Shown one piece after another: positions 27,529 through 35,635 of a DNA stretch of 64,000 bases. Position numbers and translations under genes: made by a program. The DNA lies in assembly GCF_947488985.1 (NCBI RefSeq), contig NZ_CANLBV010000004.1:26431-90430 (forward strand). The letters run 5' to 3'. The notes below the pieces were generated by a model. That model was not told the DNA's origin and did no database searches. It saw nothing but the letters and a program-made list of their open reading frames with translations. The first letter of the stretch is position 1, and the number at the start of each line of letters is the position of its first letter. Source of the stretch: an uncultured Vibrio sp. (GTDB lineage Bacteria; Pseudomonadota; Gammaproteobacteria; Enterobacterales; Vibrionaceae).

Positions 27529-28137
27529 TCAAAGTTTGCTTTTCACGCCACAGCCTTTAATCACCAATTGCGTGATAAATTCAGCAGCATCAGCATAATC
27601 CTTATCATCAAGCTGCTCTTTCTGCATCACGCTGCAAATCTGCCAGCCAAAATCGGCGTAGGTTTGGGTTGCCGCCCAGATAGTAAACATCAAATGATGC
27701 GCGGGTACATCATCCATTAAGCCTTGCGCCGACCAAGTAGAGAACTTATCAAGGATCATCTGGGATTGCTTATACAGCTCGTCACCAATGTCTTGTGGCA
27801 ACACTTTCGCACCGGACATCACTTCATTGGCAAAAACTTTCGAAGCATGGGGGTGGTCGCGAGAAATGATCAGCTTGGTTTGAATATATTGAGACAAAGC
27901 TTCAACCGGATCACAGAGCTTTTCGATAGGGCGAGAGGCTTCCAATAAAGGCTGAGTGACAGTCTCAAGCACCGCATTATAAAGCTTGTCTTTAGAGCTA
28001 AAATAATAGAATACGTTGGGGATGTGGGCCGCTTTTGCGATGTCCGCCATTTTGGTTGCGGCATAGCCATGAGTGGCGAATTGCTGACACGCGACCTCAA
28101 TGATTAAATCTTGATTCTTTTGTCTGATCCTAGACAT
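27529..28137 (-). CDS. TetR-family regulator, RutR-like
   Basis: 202 aa. N-terminal TetR HTH (residues about 10-55, GYAATKMADIAKAAHIPNVFYYF). The C-terminal domain reads like the RutR/YcdC group (ISRDHPHASKVFANEVMSGA, HHLMFTIWAATQTYADF). E. coli RutR senses uracil or thymine and controls pyrimidine and purine genes. This gene is divergent from malate synthase, and their shared 450-bp gap holds two TGTATACA-centred palindromes that also occur at the urate cluster. A purine- or pyrimidine-linked regulator is therefore likely; ligand and operator are inferred. A heptanucleotide tandem repeat lies just ahead of its start. Confidence 0.8.
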   Translation of the reverse strand: MSRIRQKNQDLIIEVACQQFATHGYAATKMADIAKAAHIPNVFYYFSSKDKLYNAVLETVTQPLLEASRPIEKLCDPVEALSQYIQTKLIISRDHPHASKVFANEVMSGAKVLPQDIGDELYKQSQMILDKFSTWSAQGLMDDVPAHHLMFTIWAATQTYADFGWQICSVMQKEQLDDKDYADAAEFITQLVIKGCGVKSKL

Positions 28138-28147
28138 ATTCTATCCT

Positions 28148-28173
28148 TTACGACTTACGACTTACGACTTACG
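28148..28173. repeat. Tandem heptanucleotide repeat (TTACGAC) x 3.7
   Basis: Three exact TTACGAC units plus TTACG, ending 10 bp before the tetR start codon and directly abutting its AAGGA ribosome binding site. Copy-number change by slippage would alter the leader length. Confidence 0.85.
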
Positions 28174-28273
28174 TCATAGTAATAAACGAGATTCATTAGT
28201 CCAGAATATAATGCCATAACTTAAGGTCAACGCATTGATCGTTGTCCTCATTACCACTCTAACCTTTAGTTAG

Positions 28274-28287
28274 AATTGTATACAATT
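28274..28287. promoter_or_regulatory. Operator-like perfect palindrome AATTGTATACAATT
   Basis: A perfect 14-bp inverted repeat 137 bp upstream of tetR. It is the best example of the four TTGTATACAA-type sites. Confidence 0.65.
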
Positions 28288-28439
28288 AGTAGACCTTTAA
28301 GAACGATGCCGCATCCGCGGTATTTATCAAGCCAAAAGCGCACATTCCCATGATACCGTTCACTGTTACCCATATCACTCACCACTATCAACATCAATCA
28401 ACACCCTTAAAAACTTACAAATCATTTCTTTACACAAAA

Positions 28440-28457
28440 TATCTTAATGTAAAATTA
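28440..28457. promoter_or_regulatory. MarR-type operator-like repeat upstream of malate synthase
   Basis: TATCTTAATGTAAAATTA matches 15 of 18 bases of the repeat directly upstream of eamA in the marR/eamA gap. It is weaker than the puuE copy. Confidence 0.45.
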
Positions 28458-28543
28458 AATAAGTAAAAACAAATGATGTGCAAATGTTAAATAGTCTTTG
28501 ATTGTTTGCAATTTTTGCCATATAAATAAAATTAGAAATACAA

Positions 28544-28557
28544 TTCTGTATACAAAA
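28544..28557. promoter_or_regulatory. Operator-like palindrome TTCTGTATACAAAA before malate synthase
   Basis: A 14-bp inverted repeat with one mismatched pair around TGTATACA, 32 bp before the malate synthase start. That position would overlap the promoter or leader and suits repression. Confidence 0.55.
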
Positions 28558-28589
28558 TTATATCTTATTGTTCAAAGGAGATGATAATA

Positions 28590-30209
28590 ATGAATGACGT
28601 GAAAGAGAGAGAAGCAGCACAGTGTATGCAAGTGGTCGGCAATATAGACAACGCCAAGTACAAAGAGATCTTATCTAAAGAGGCATTAACATTCTTAGCA
28701 GCGCTGGTGAATAAGTTTGGCGATCGCCGTGATGCCCTGCTCAATGATCGCGACATCAAACAAGTTCAATACGACGAGGGCGAGTTACCCAATTTCAGAA
28801 AGGACACCCTTTCCATTCGTCAGAATAAAGAATGGAAAGTGGCCACGCCGCCACCAGAGCTGCTCGATCGCCGTGTAGAGATCACCGGCCCCATCGAACG
28901 CAAGATGGTGATCAACGCGCTAAACTCAGGCGCAAAAGTCTTCATGTGCTGCTTTGAGGATGCCTCTTCTCCGACTTGGGCCAGTATGGTCGAAGGACAA
29001 ATCAACCTACGAGACGCTAACCTTGGCACCATTAGTTACTTCGACGAGAAGAAGCAGAAGCGCTACCAGTTAAATAACGATCCCGCGCTACTGATCGCAC
29101 GCCCACGTGGCATTCATTTGCCAGAGCAGTCTATTCAATTCAACAATCAGCCTATTGGCGGTTGCTTGATGGATTTCGCTTTGTACTTTTTCCATAACTA
29201 TCAATCGCGAGCGCAACAAGGTTTAGGGGTTTATTACTACATTCCAAAACTTGAAAGCATGGAAGAAGCACAATGGTGGGACGATATTTTCAGCTTCACC
29301 GAACACTATTTCAACGTAGCAAAGGGCACGATTCGCGCGACCGTATTGATTGAAACGCTACCCGCAGTATTCGAGATGGAAGAGATCTTGTATGCGATGC
29401 GCGATCATATCGTTGCGATGAACTGTGGCCGTTGGGATTACATCTTCAGCTACATCAAAACGTTGAAGATGCATAAAGACCGCATCCTACCCGACCGTCA
29501 TGGCATCGGCATGGATCAAGAATTTCTCAACGCCTATAGCCAGCTGCTGGTGCGTACTTGTCACGCTCGTGGCGCACTGGCAATGGGCGGCATGTCAGCC
29601 TTTATTCCGGCCAAAGATCCACAAGAGATGGCGCGTGTGACTGCCAAGGTCATCGAAGACAAACAGAGAGAGTCGCAAAACGGCCACGACGGAACTTGGG
29701 TGGCGCACCCTGCACTGGTTGATTTAGCGATGTCGATATTCGATAAGCACCTTGATGGCAAGGTCAACCAAATCGATTTCCAAAGTCCAGAGCATGTGAT
29801 CAACGCAGACGCGCTGCTCAAACCTTGTACAGGCAGCCGCGATGAGGCAGGGGTTCGTAAGAATATACGCATTGCGCTTTACTACATTGAAGCATGGATT
29901 CAAGGTCACGGCTGCGTACCTATCTACGGCCTTATGGAAGATGCCGCAACCGCTGAGATCTCAAGAGCCAATATTTGGCAATGGATTCACCATGGCGTCA
30001 CGCTCGATAGCGGCCAAACCTTTACCAAATCACTGTTCCAGTCTTGGCTCTACCAAGAGCTAGAGACGATAAAAAATGAAGTCGGTGACGTGCGCTATGC
30101 CGCTGGGCGATTTGAGGAGACAGCCGATCTCTTCTATGAGCTTTCGACCGCGCAAGAGTTTGCCGCCTTCTTAACGCTACCCTGCTATGAGCTATTGCAA
30201 GAAGCGTAA
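28590..30209 (+). CDS. aceB: Malate synthase A
   Basis: Condenses glyoxylate with acetyl-CoA to malate. About 539 aa (E. coli AceB 533). Family motifs: VFMCCFEDASSPTW, ARPRGIHLPEQ, YYIPKLESMEEAQWWDD, TVLIETLPAVFEMEEILYAM, NCGRWDYIFSYIK and AMGGMSAFIPAKD. The ATG at 28590 is used because AAGGAG lies 9 bases upstream; the ATG at 28581 directly abuts that site. No isocitrate lyase gene is adjacent. The setting, with purine-type operators in front and the urate pathway nearby, suggests this copy handles glyoxylate from ureidoglycolate rather than from the classical glyoxylate shunt. Confidence 0.94.
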   Translation: MNDVKEREAAQCMQVVGNIDNAKYKEILSKEALTFLAALVNKFGDRRDALLNDRDIKQVQYDEGELPNFRKDTLSIRQNKEWKVATPPPELLDRRVEITGPIERKMVINALNSGAKVFMCCFEDASSPTWASMVEGQINLRDANLGTISYFDEKKQKRYQLNNDPALLIARPRGIHLPEQSIQFNNQPIGGCLMDFALYFFHNYQSRAQQGLGVYYYIPKLESMEEAQWWDDIFSFTEHYFNVAKGTIRATVLIETLPAVFEMEEILYAMRDHIVAMNCGRWDYIFSYIKTLKMHKDRILPDRHGIGMDQEFLNAYSQLLVRTCHARGALAMGGMSAFIPAKDPQEMARVTAKVIEDKQRESQNGHDGTWVAHPALVDLAMSIFDKHLDGKVNQIDFQSPEHVINADALLKPCTGSRDEAGVRKNIRIALYYIEAWIQGHGCVPIYGLMEDAATAEISRANIWQWIHHGVTLDSGQTFTKSLFQSWLYQELETIKNEVGDVRYAAGRFEETADLFYELSTAQEFAAFLTLPCYELLQEA

Positions 30210-30247
30210 TACCAATCGTCGTCAATAACTGGTCACTCTAAAACGAT

Positions 30248-30277
30248 AAAACCGAAGCCTGTGAGCTTCGGTTTTTC
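30248..30277 (+). terminator. Bidirectional terminator between aceB and marR
   Basis: An 11-bp stem (30248-30258 with 30265-30275) and a 6-nt loop, with A and T tracts on the two sides. It serves both convergent genes. Confidence 0.85.
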
Positions 30278-30311
30278 ATTCTATCGTCTAAAACAGCCGC
30301 TCAGCGCTACG

Positions 30312-30800
30312 CTACTCGTAGGCACTCAACCAGGTTTTTAGCAGCTGGTTAGTATTCTTCTTTTGACTTACGGACAGCGATTTGACCAATTTTTTCTGCA
30401 TTTCAACATGCTCTGTCATCATTTGGTCAATCAAAACCAGACCCTCTTTGGTTAGCTGAACACTGACACTGCGCCTATCTTCTTTGCTATGTTCACGCTT
30501 GATCAGCCCTTTGGCTTCTAGCTTATCAAGACGATTGGTCATCGCACCCGATGTCAACATCATCGAACCAATCAGCTCCGAGGGCGTCAGTCGGTAAGGC
30601 TTTCCAGAACGTCGTAACGTCGCCAGCACATCAAACTCACCAAGCTTCATGTCGTATTTTTTATGCAGCTCGGCAACTTGCGTCTCCATATACTTGGCAA
30701 TACGCATGATCCGCCCCATCATTGCCATAGGCTCGGTTTCTAACTCAGGCTTTTCCTTTGCCCATTGCTCCACTACGCGGTCGATAGCATCCATTTGCAA
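30312..30800 (-). CDS. MarR-family regulator with the urate-binding residue set (HucR/MftR/UrtR-like)
   Basis: 162 aa winged-helix MarR protein with the extra N-terminal helix and EQWAKEKPELE motif seen in the urate-responsive subgroup. HucR binds urate through W20, D73, R106 and R118. Here W13, D57 (GEFDVLATL), R90 (MTNRLDKLE) and R102 (LIKREHSKEDRR) are present, and the D-to-R spacings (33 and 45) equal those of HucR. An 18-bp near-palindrome lies in front of the divergent eamA gene, a related one lies before marR itself, and similar repeats occur upstream of puuE and malate synthase. Urate sensing is an inference from these residues and from the urate cluster nearby. Confidence 0.85.
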   Translation of the reverse strand: MQMDAIDRVVEQWAKEKPELETEPMAMMGRIMRIAKYMETQVAELHKKYDMKLGEFDVLATLRRSGKPYRLTPSELIGSMMLTSGAMTNRLDKLEAKGLIKREHSKEDRRSVSVQLTKEGLVLIDQMMTEHVEMQKKLVKSLSVSQKKNTNQLLKTWLSAYE

Positions 30801-30834
30801 TCACGCTCCGTTATTCGTCTTAGTCATTTCAAAC

Positions 30835-30852
30835 TAGTTTAACATAAAGATA
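30835..30852. promoter_or_regulatory. MarR-type operator-like repeat before marR
   Basis: TAGTTTAACATAAAGATA, 15 of 18 identical to the site at 30895-30912, located 35 bp upstream of the marR start. Likely autoregulatory. Confidence 0.5.
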
Positions 30853-30894
30853 CTTTACAACCACTAGTTCTCAGTATAGAGTTCACGCCATACT

Positions 30895-30912
30895 TATCTT
30901 AACGTAAAGATA
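30895..30912. promoter_or_regulatory. MarR-type operator, near-perfect palindrome before eamA
   Basis: TATCTTAACGTAAAGATA is an 18-bp inverted repeat with one mismatched pair, ending 9 bp before the eamA ATG. Its position replaces the usual ribosome-binding region, so binding could block initiation directly. Confidence 0.65.
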
Positions 30913-30921
30913 TTTTTCAAA

Positions 30922-31815
30922 ATGAACATATTATTAGCAATGATCCCCGCGTTTTTTTGGGGAACGACCTATGCAGTGACGCAATTTACGCTACCGGAGT
31001 GGCCACCATTATTATTAGGTGCTTTGCGTGCACTGCCTGCCGGTTTGTTATTGCTATTGATCAAGCCGACCCTACCTAAAAAAGGGGAGTGGCAGATCAT
31101 TTTCACCCTAGGCCTTATCAATATCGCGACCTTCTTTGGCTTGATCTTCGTGATGGCGCAAACCCTACCTTCGGCCATCTCTGGCGTGGGTATGATCTCA
31201 GTGCCTGTCTTTGCGATGATTTCCCACTGGGTGGTGAAAAAACAACGCCCTCAATTGATTCAAGCGATATCAGGTATTGGCTTAATCTCTTTGGCGTGGG
31301 CTCTGTTTAATCCAAGTCAGTTAACACTCAACCCTATCGGTTTAGGCGCCATGTTTACCGCTATCATGTGTATCGTTATCGGCAGCAGCATAACTAAATC
31401 TCTGGGTAGCCGTATGCACTGGTGGAAGGTGTTAACGTGGCAGTTGATTCTCGGTGGGGCGATCATGTCAGTGGCTTCAGGATTCCAAGCCTTCGCTGAT
31501 CCTCAACCTTATGTGAATGCCGCAAGCCAGTTCGATACCCGCAACGCCATCGGGTTGCTATGGGTCATTGTGCTGAATACGGCGCTGGGTTACGGCTTGT
31601 ATGTGTGGCTACTACAGCGTATGTCGGTGGTGGATTTCACCTTTGGCGGCATCGCGAACCCGGTTGCGGGCATCGTGACCGGTATGGTATTGATGGGTGA
31701 ATCATTTACGCCACTCCAATACTCGTTAATGACAGGCATGATTCTCATGTCGCTGATGCCGCAAATCATCACTGTCATCAGGCAGCCCAAAGTAGCTAAA
31801 GCGGTGACTCAGTAA
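30922..31815 (+). CDS. EamA/DMT-family transporter
   Basis: 297 aa with about ten hydrophobic segments arranged as two EamA repeats (residues about 3-135 and 145-285; FFWGTTYAVTQFTLPEWPP at the start and TLPSAISGVGMISVPVFAMI mid-protein). The family exports metabolites and drugs. It is divergent from the urate-type MarR gene, and an operator-like palindrome sits 9 bp before its ATG, the classic arrangement for a MarR repressor and its exporter. No clear Shine-Dalgarno is visible. Substrate unknown; in HucR/PecS-type pairs the partner is often an exporter, so an export role is the best guess. Confidence 0.83.
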   Translation: MNILLAMIPAFFWGTTYAVTQFTLPEWPPLLLGALRALPAGLLLLLIKPTLPKKGEWQIIFTLGLINIATFFGLIFVMAQTLPSAISGVGMISVPVFAMISHWVVKKQRPQLIQAISGIGLISLAWALFNPSQLTLNPIGLGAMFTAIMCIVIGSSITKSLGSRMHWWKVLTWQLILGGAIMSVASGFQAFADPQPYVNAASQFDTRNAIGLLWVIVLNTALGYGLYVWLLQRMSVVDFTFGGIANPVAGIVTGMVLMGESFTPLQYSLMTGMILMSLMPQIITVIRQPKVAKAVTQ

Positions 31816-31843
31816 CTCGCTCTATCATCAGCAATCAACCATA

Positions 31844-31915
31844 AAAAAGCGCCAATATACTTTCAACTAGGAAGAGTGTGATACTGCTAGACAAAAAGTG
31901 ATATTGGCGCTTTTT
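31844..31915. terminator. Long inverted repeat between convergent eamA and MFS genes
   Basis: A 15-bp perfect inverted repeat (31844-31858 with 31901-31915) around a 42-nt loop, with A and T tracts at its outer ends. Probably a bidirectional terminator, though the large loop is unusual and a small inserted element is possible. Confidence 0.6.
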
Positions 31916-31947
31916 ATTTGTCTTATCGAGAGTGGCAGACCCGAACG

Positions 31948-33129
31948 TTAACGCCAGCTAAATAGGCGTACTTCATTGCCCTCTTCTGGCTGCCTAGGGA
32001 TATTGAAAGACAGCGCCAGAGAAACCGCCGCCATTGCCGCACCGATGTAGAAAACCGTAGCAGGAGACGATAACCAAATCACACCAAACACCACTGGAAT
32101 AACAACCGCAGCAATATGGTTAATGGTAAAAGAGACCCCCGCTGTGGATGCCATATCGGCTGGATCGGCAATTTTCTGGAAGTAAGTTTTGATCGCTAAT
32201 GCTAATGCAAAGAACAAATGGTCGATCACATACAGTGCCGCCGCCCATTCTGCGCTTTGCACCAAACCATAACCGACAAAGACACCAATCAAGCCAATAT
32301 ACTCAAAGATCAACGCCTTGCGCTCGCCGACCACACCAATAAAGCGCCCAATGCGCTTCGCAAACAAGAAATTAAACAGGTAGTTAACTAAGAACAATAA
32401 CGTAACGTCTGCGGCTGAGTAACCAAACTTCTCAACCATCAAGAAGCCCGCAAACACGGTGAATATTTGTCTTCTTGCTCCGCTCATAAACGTCAGTGCG
32501 TAGTAGAGCCAGTAACGCTTTCTCAGTACCAATTTCTTATTTTGTGGGGTCTTGGTTTGAAACTCAGGGAAGCCAAAGGTCATCACCAATACCAACATAA
32601 AACCAATGCCGCCGCTGATCCCATATACCCAAGCAAAATCGAGCTTAAATTGCTCCAACATCACCCAAATAGAACCATAAGTGAGCAAGGACGCCAATGC
32701 GCCAACAGAGAGCATTTTGCCCAACATCTCTGGCGCTTCTTCCTTACTCAGCCATTGCAGTGACAAAGACTGCTTAAGCGTTTCAAAGTAATGAAAGCCC
32801 GTCGACATTAAAATGGTCGTCAGCAGTAGGCCCGTCAGTGAAGGGAATAAACCAGTGATCGCCGTCCCCACGGTTAACATCATCAAGGAGACCAACATAA
32901 AGCGTTGCTCACGGATGAATGCCAGTACAAACACCACGGTAAACGCCAAGAAGCCGGGGATCTCGCGCACACTTTGCAGCAAACCAATATCCGCACCATC
33001 AAAGTTCGCTTTCTCAATCACGAAATTATTCAGCAGCGCCATCCAGCTCGAAAACGCGATGGGGACAACAATTGAGATCAGTAATAAAAAATTTTGCGGC
33101 GTTTTCCAGCTCGCCGTTTTATCGAACAT
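31948..33129 (-). CDS. MFS transporter
   Basis: 393 aa with about twelve hydrophobic segments in the major facilitator fold (NFLLLISIVVPIAFSSWMAL at the start; SVREIPGFLAFTVVFVLAF in the region after helix 2). The sequence resembles uncharacterised proteobacterial MFS proteins rather than a known sugar or drug transporter, so no substrate is given. It is followed on the same strand, upstream, by a kinase-like gene only 19 bp away, so the two are likely co-transcribed. No defects seen. Confidence 0.75.
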   Translation of the reverse strand: MFDKTASWKTPQNFLLLISIVVPIAFSSWMALLNNFVIEKANFDGADIGLLQSVREIPGFLAFTVVFVLAFIREQRFMLVSLMMLTVGTAITGLFPSLTGLLLTTILMSTGFHYFETLKQSLSLQWLSKEEAPEMLGKMLSVGALASLLTYGSIWVMLEQFKLDFAWVYGISGGIGFMLVLVMTFGFPEFQTKTPQNKKLVLRKRYWLYYALTFMSGARRQIFTVFAGFLMVEKFGYSAADVTLLFLVNYLFNFLFAKRIGRFIGVVGERKALIFEYIGLIGVFVGYGLVQSAEWAAALYVIDHLFFALALAIKTYFQKIADPADMASTAGVSFTINHIAAVVIPVVFGVIWLSSPATVFYIGAAMAAVSLALSFNIPRQPEEGNEVRLFSWR

Positions 33130-33147
33130 TGACGGACTCCTGTTCGT

Positions 33148-34203
33148 TTAATTGGGGGTTTCGTTGAATTGAGTGAGCACTCGACAAGTCAACTGCTCGG
33201 TATAGGGATTAATCTTCCAGTGGTTGGGGCTCCAACCTTTGACGAAGCGCTGAAAATCAGCCCATGCCACGTAAAACATCGGTCGCCATGCCGCTTCAAT
33301 ATCATCGAATGCAAGCTGTGGCTGGTAATGGCTAAGCGCCTCTTTTAAATGTTGAAAGTAACGATCTAAGATCGTTGACTCTAACGCCGTGCAATCTTGC
33401 GGTCGCACGGCGCTGCTCATGAACAAGGCGATGTCTTTCATTGCACAGCCATGGCCGACATATTGAAAATCGACGGCCGCCGCGCGTTCACTTTGTGCAT
33501 CAAAACAGAAATTGGCGAGCTTGGCGTCACCATGGACTAAGGTGGGGTAAGGACATGCTATTAATAAACGATCGATGTGCTGCGCTTGTTTCTTAAGGGG
33601 TAAGTCGGTTAACGTCGCAAGCTCATCGGGACGAGTATCTAAATGCCAATAAGTGCCAACAGGCCATAACGACGCCGACTGCGTTTGATCAATGTCGATA
33701 TGCTTAGCATGGAAGTTAGCCAGCCATTTAAGACAAGCGTTACGCTGTTTAGACGCTAACTCTTCAACGTCAGCCTGCGGCTCAACCGTGTTAAGCACAT
33801 CAAACTGAGAGGTCAATGGAAAGCCTATTTCCGCCAGATCTTGCATCACGATAAGCCACTCGTGCTCTTGTTGTGCACAGTGTAGCCCGAGCGGCACCGG
33901 GCATCGCTCGTCCCACTGCTGGCTAAACAACTGATACCAGGCTGTTTCAACTTGGTAAGAGTGTACCTTTCGTTGATGCGAGAGTTGGCTATTCCAACCT
34001 TTGGGGTGCACGGCTTTATCCGGCAGAGCGACGTGTTTCACGATAACGCTGCGACAACGGGCTTCGCTGTCATCAGCAAAAACCAAACGTACCAGCTCGC
34101 CATACCCGCCCCATAACGGCTGAATCACTTCAATATCAAACGCTTGATCACAGCCAAGTGAGGCTGCAATTTGTTGATAGAGTGTAGGTTGCGTTTTAGA
34201 CAT
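33148..34203 (-). CDS. Aminoglycoside phosphotransferase / choline-kinase-fold protein
   Basis: About 351 aa with the APH-like kinase core: LVHGDAKLANFCF (catalytic loop with the Asp after HG) and AAVDFQYVGHG (metal-binding DFQ) near residues 225-260, plus a GYGELVRLVF nucleotide-loop-like stretch near the start. Such proteins phosphorylate small molecules; the target is unknown and this need not be a resistance gene. The start at 34203 avoids overlap with the GNAT gene upstream; an ATG at 34245 would overlap it by 31 bp. The order GNAT, kinase, MFS on one strand with short gaps suggests an operon. Confidence 0.75.
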   Translation of the reverse strand: MSKTQPTLYQQIAASLGCDQAFDIEVIQPLWGGYGELVRLVFADDSEARCRSVIVKHVALPDKAVHPKGWNSQLSHQRKVHSYQVETAWYQLFSQQWDERCPVPLGLHCAQQEHEWLIVMQDLAEIGFPLTSQFDVLNTVEPQADVEELASKQRNACLKWLANFHAKHIDIDQTQSASLWPVGTYWHLDTRPDELATLTDLPLKKQAQHIDRLLIACPYPTLVHGDAKLANFCFDAQSERAAAVDFQYVGHGCAMKDIALFMSSAVRPQDCTALESTILDRYFQHLKEALSHYQPQLAFDDIEAAWRPMFYVAWADFQRFVKGWSPNHWKINPYTEQLTCRVLTQFNETPN

Positions 34204-34214
34204 ACGGATTATTT

Positions 34215-34499
34215 TTATGCCTCTGACGCTAATAGATGCGCCCATAGCTTGTGCCTATTCATGTAGTGCACAACGTAGCTGCACACCGGAATAATGGTGA
34301 ACCCGGCTTGTTCAATTTCAGGTAATACCGACTCCATCATTACCTTACCAAACCCCTTACCTTGCAGTTCGTCAGGTATACGAGTTGAGGTGATATGTAG
34401 CACATCTCCCTCCTTTTGGTACTTAACCACGGCGAACTGGTTGGGTTCGAGTTCAACCGTGATCTGGCTTGCTTGTTGATCCCATTTTGTGATCTGCAT
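34215..34499 (-). CDS. Small GNAT-like N-acetyltransferase (YjdJ / Acetyltransf_CG type)
   Basis: 94 aa, the size of the single-domain Acetyltransf_CG group. TRIPDELQGKGFGKVMME is the acetyl-CoA-binding region and IPVCSYVVHYMNRH the C-terminal family signature. Acceptor unknown. It lies 11 bp before the kinase-like gene on the same strand and so heads the GNAT-kinase-MFS unit. Confidence 0.8.
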   Translation of the reverse strand: MQITKWDQQASQITVELEPNQFAVVKYQKEGDVLHITSTRIPDELQGKGFGKVMMESVLPEIEQAGFTIIPVCSYVVHYMNRHKLWAHLLASEA

Positions 34500-34738
34500 C
34501 TTTAACTCCTACAAATAATTGATACGACAAACAATAAAAGTTTGAAGTATGCCGCCCTTATAATAAACTATTTCTTGTGCAATCAAATACAACTAAGTGC
34601 TTACAAACCAAGTAAATAATGTTGCCAGCGAGTGTGTTCACAAGACTCGATAAGCATCAATGTACAGTACTCTCATTCAATATTGCTCATTATTATTAGT
34701 CATAAAAAATTAACGCATGTTGGCGCATGGAGCACACA

Positions 34739-35473
34739 ATGAATACACCTCTGGAGCAGAAACCGGTACCTCAAGAGCCGAGTAATCGCACTGTTTCTAC
34801 CATCAATAGCACCGACGCGCTGGCGATGATTGAACACGGCAGTGAATTAACATTGAATGTATCAACGCCGGTCGGGACTAAGTTTCTTGCCACATCTAAG
34901 TTCATCGGTACCCACAGCAGCAACAGTATCGTCATTGAGGTGCCCGAGGTTTCAAGCGATGACCTGCGTTTTTTCTTTCAAGACGGTTTTTGGATGAATG
35001 TTCGCGCATACTCTTTACGAGGCGAAGGCGCGCTTATTCACTTTCGATGTCAGATTCTTCATACCATTGGTGAGCCCTTCCCTATTGTCGTTCTTTCTAC
35101 ACCAAGCACGATGCAAGTCACCCAACTGCGTAAAGAAACACGCTATGAAGTGAACCTAAGTTCGCGAATTATCTTTAACGATCAACGCATGAACTGTGAG
35201 ATTCGCGACCTTTCGAAAAGTGGCTGTCGATTTGTGACGTCACCGACCGCTCGCCCAGTGCAAATGGCCGATCGCGTGTCGATTGAGATTACGCCCGAGA
35301 ACTACAATGGCCCATTGATTCCGCCATTGATAGGCACTGTCTGTAACCTGCAAAAATCAACCCACTACGCTCGATACGGAGTGGAGTTTGATGATATCGG
35401 CCGAGCGAACGCCAAACACTTGCTGGCGAAGCTCAAATTCGATGGAACGAAGCTCTGCTTACGTAGCGCTTAA
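34739..35473 (+). CDS. PilZ-domain c-di-GMP receptor, PlzD/VCA0042-like
   Basis: About 244 aa (VCA0042/PlzD of V. cholerae about 247), with an N-terminal YcgR-type domain (residues about 25-125) and a C-terminal PilZ domain (about 130-240). The c-di-GMP motif is present as RKETRYEV (RxxxR) followed by DLSKSGCRF (D-x-S-x-x-G). The start is set at the ATG at 34739 because GGAG lies 7 bases upstream; the ATG at 34727 includes that site. Cytosolic; the family affects motility and biofilm functions. Single-gene unit ending at a terminator. Confidence 0.9.
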   Translation: MNTPLEQKPVPQEPSNRTVSTINSTDALAMIEHGSELTLNVSTPVGTKFLATSKFIGTHSSNSIVIEVPEVSSDDLRFFFQDGFWMNVRAYSLRGEGALIHFRCQILHTIGEPFPIVVLSTPSTMQVTQLRKETRYEVNLSSRIIFNDQRMNCEIRDLSKSGCRFVTSPTARPVQMADRVSIEITPENYNGPLIPPLIGTVCNLQKSTHYARYGVEFDDIGRANAKHLLAKLKFDGTKLCLRSA

Positions 35474-35558
35474 TGCCGTAATATCGAAATACGGAATATC
35501 ATTTAATGCTAGGGATTTTTACTCCACCGCCTCGCCGATTGCTATAAAGCCCAACGAA

Positions 35559-35590
35559 AAAAGCCATCGACTCTAGAATCGATGGCTTTT
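35559..35590 (+). terminator. Bidirectional terminator between plzD-like and Lon-like genes
   Basis: A 12-bp perfect stem (35559-35570 with 35579-35590), with A tract on one side and T tract on the other. Serves two convergent genes. Confidence 0.85.
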
Positions 35591-35635
35591 GCGTTAGAGA
35601 GATTGATCTGATTATCTAAATTTCAAACTATTCAG

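Larger units (their letters stand above)
28138..28589. promoter_or_regulatory. Divergent control region tetR / malate synthase
   Basis: 452 bp of AT-rich non-coding DNA. Contents from left: a (TTACGAC)n repeat (28148-28173), a perfect 14-bp palindrome (28274-28287), a MarR-type repeat (28440-28457) and a second palindrome (28544-28557) 32 bp before the malate synthase ATG. AAGGAG at 28575-28580 sets that start. No hidden gene was found. Confidence 0.7.

Noticed and set aside
33148..34203. Antibiotic resistance by an aminoglycoside phosphotransferase
   Set aside because: Only the general kinase fold is visible; length and context do not support a specific resistance enzyme.
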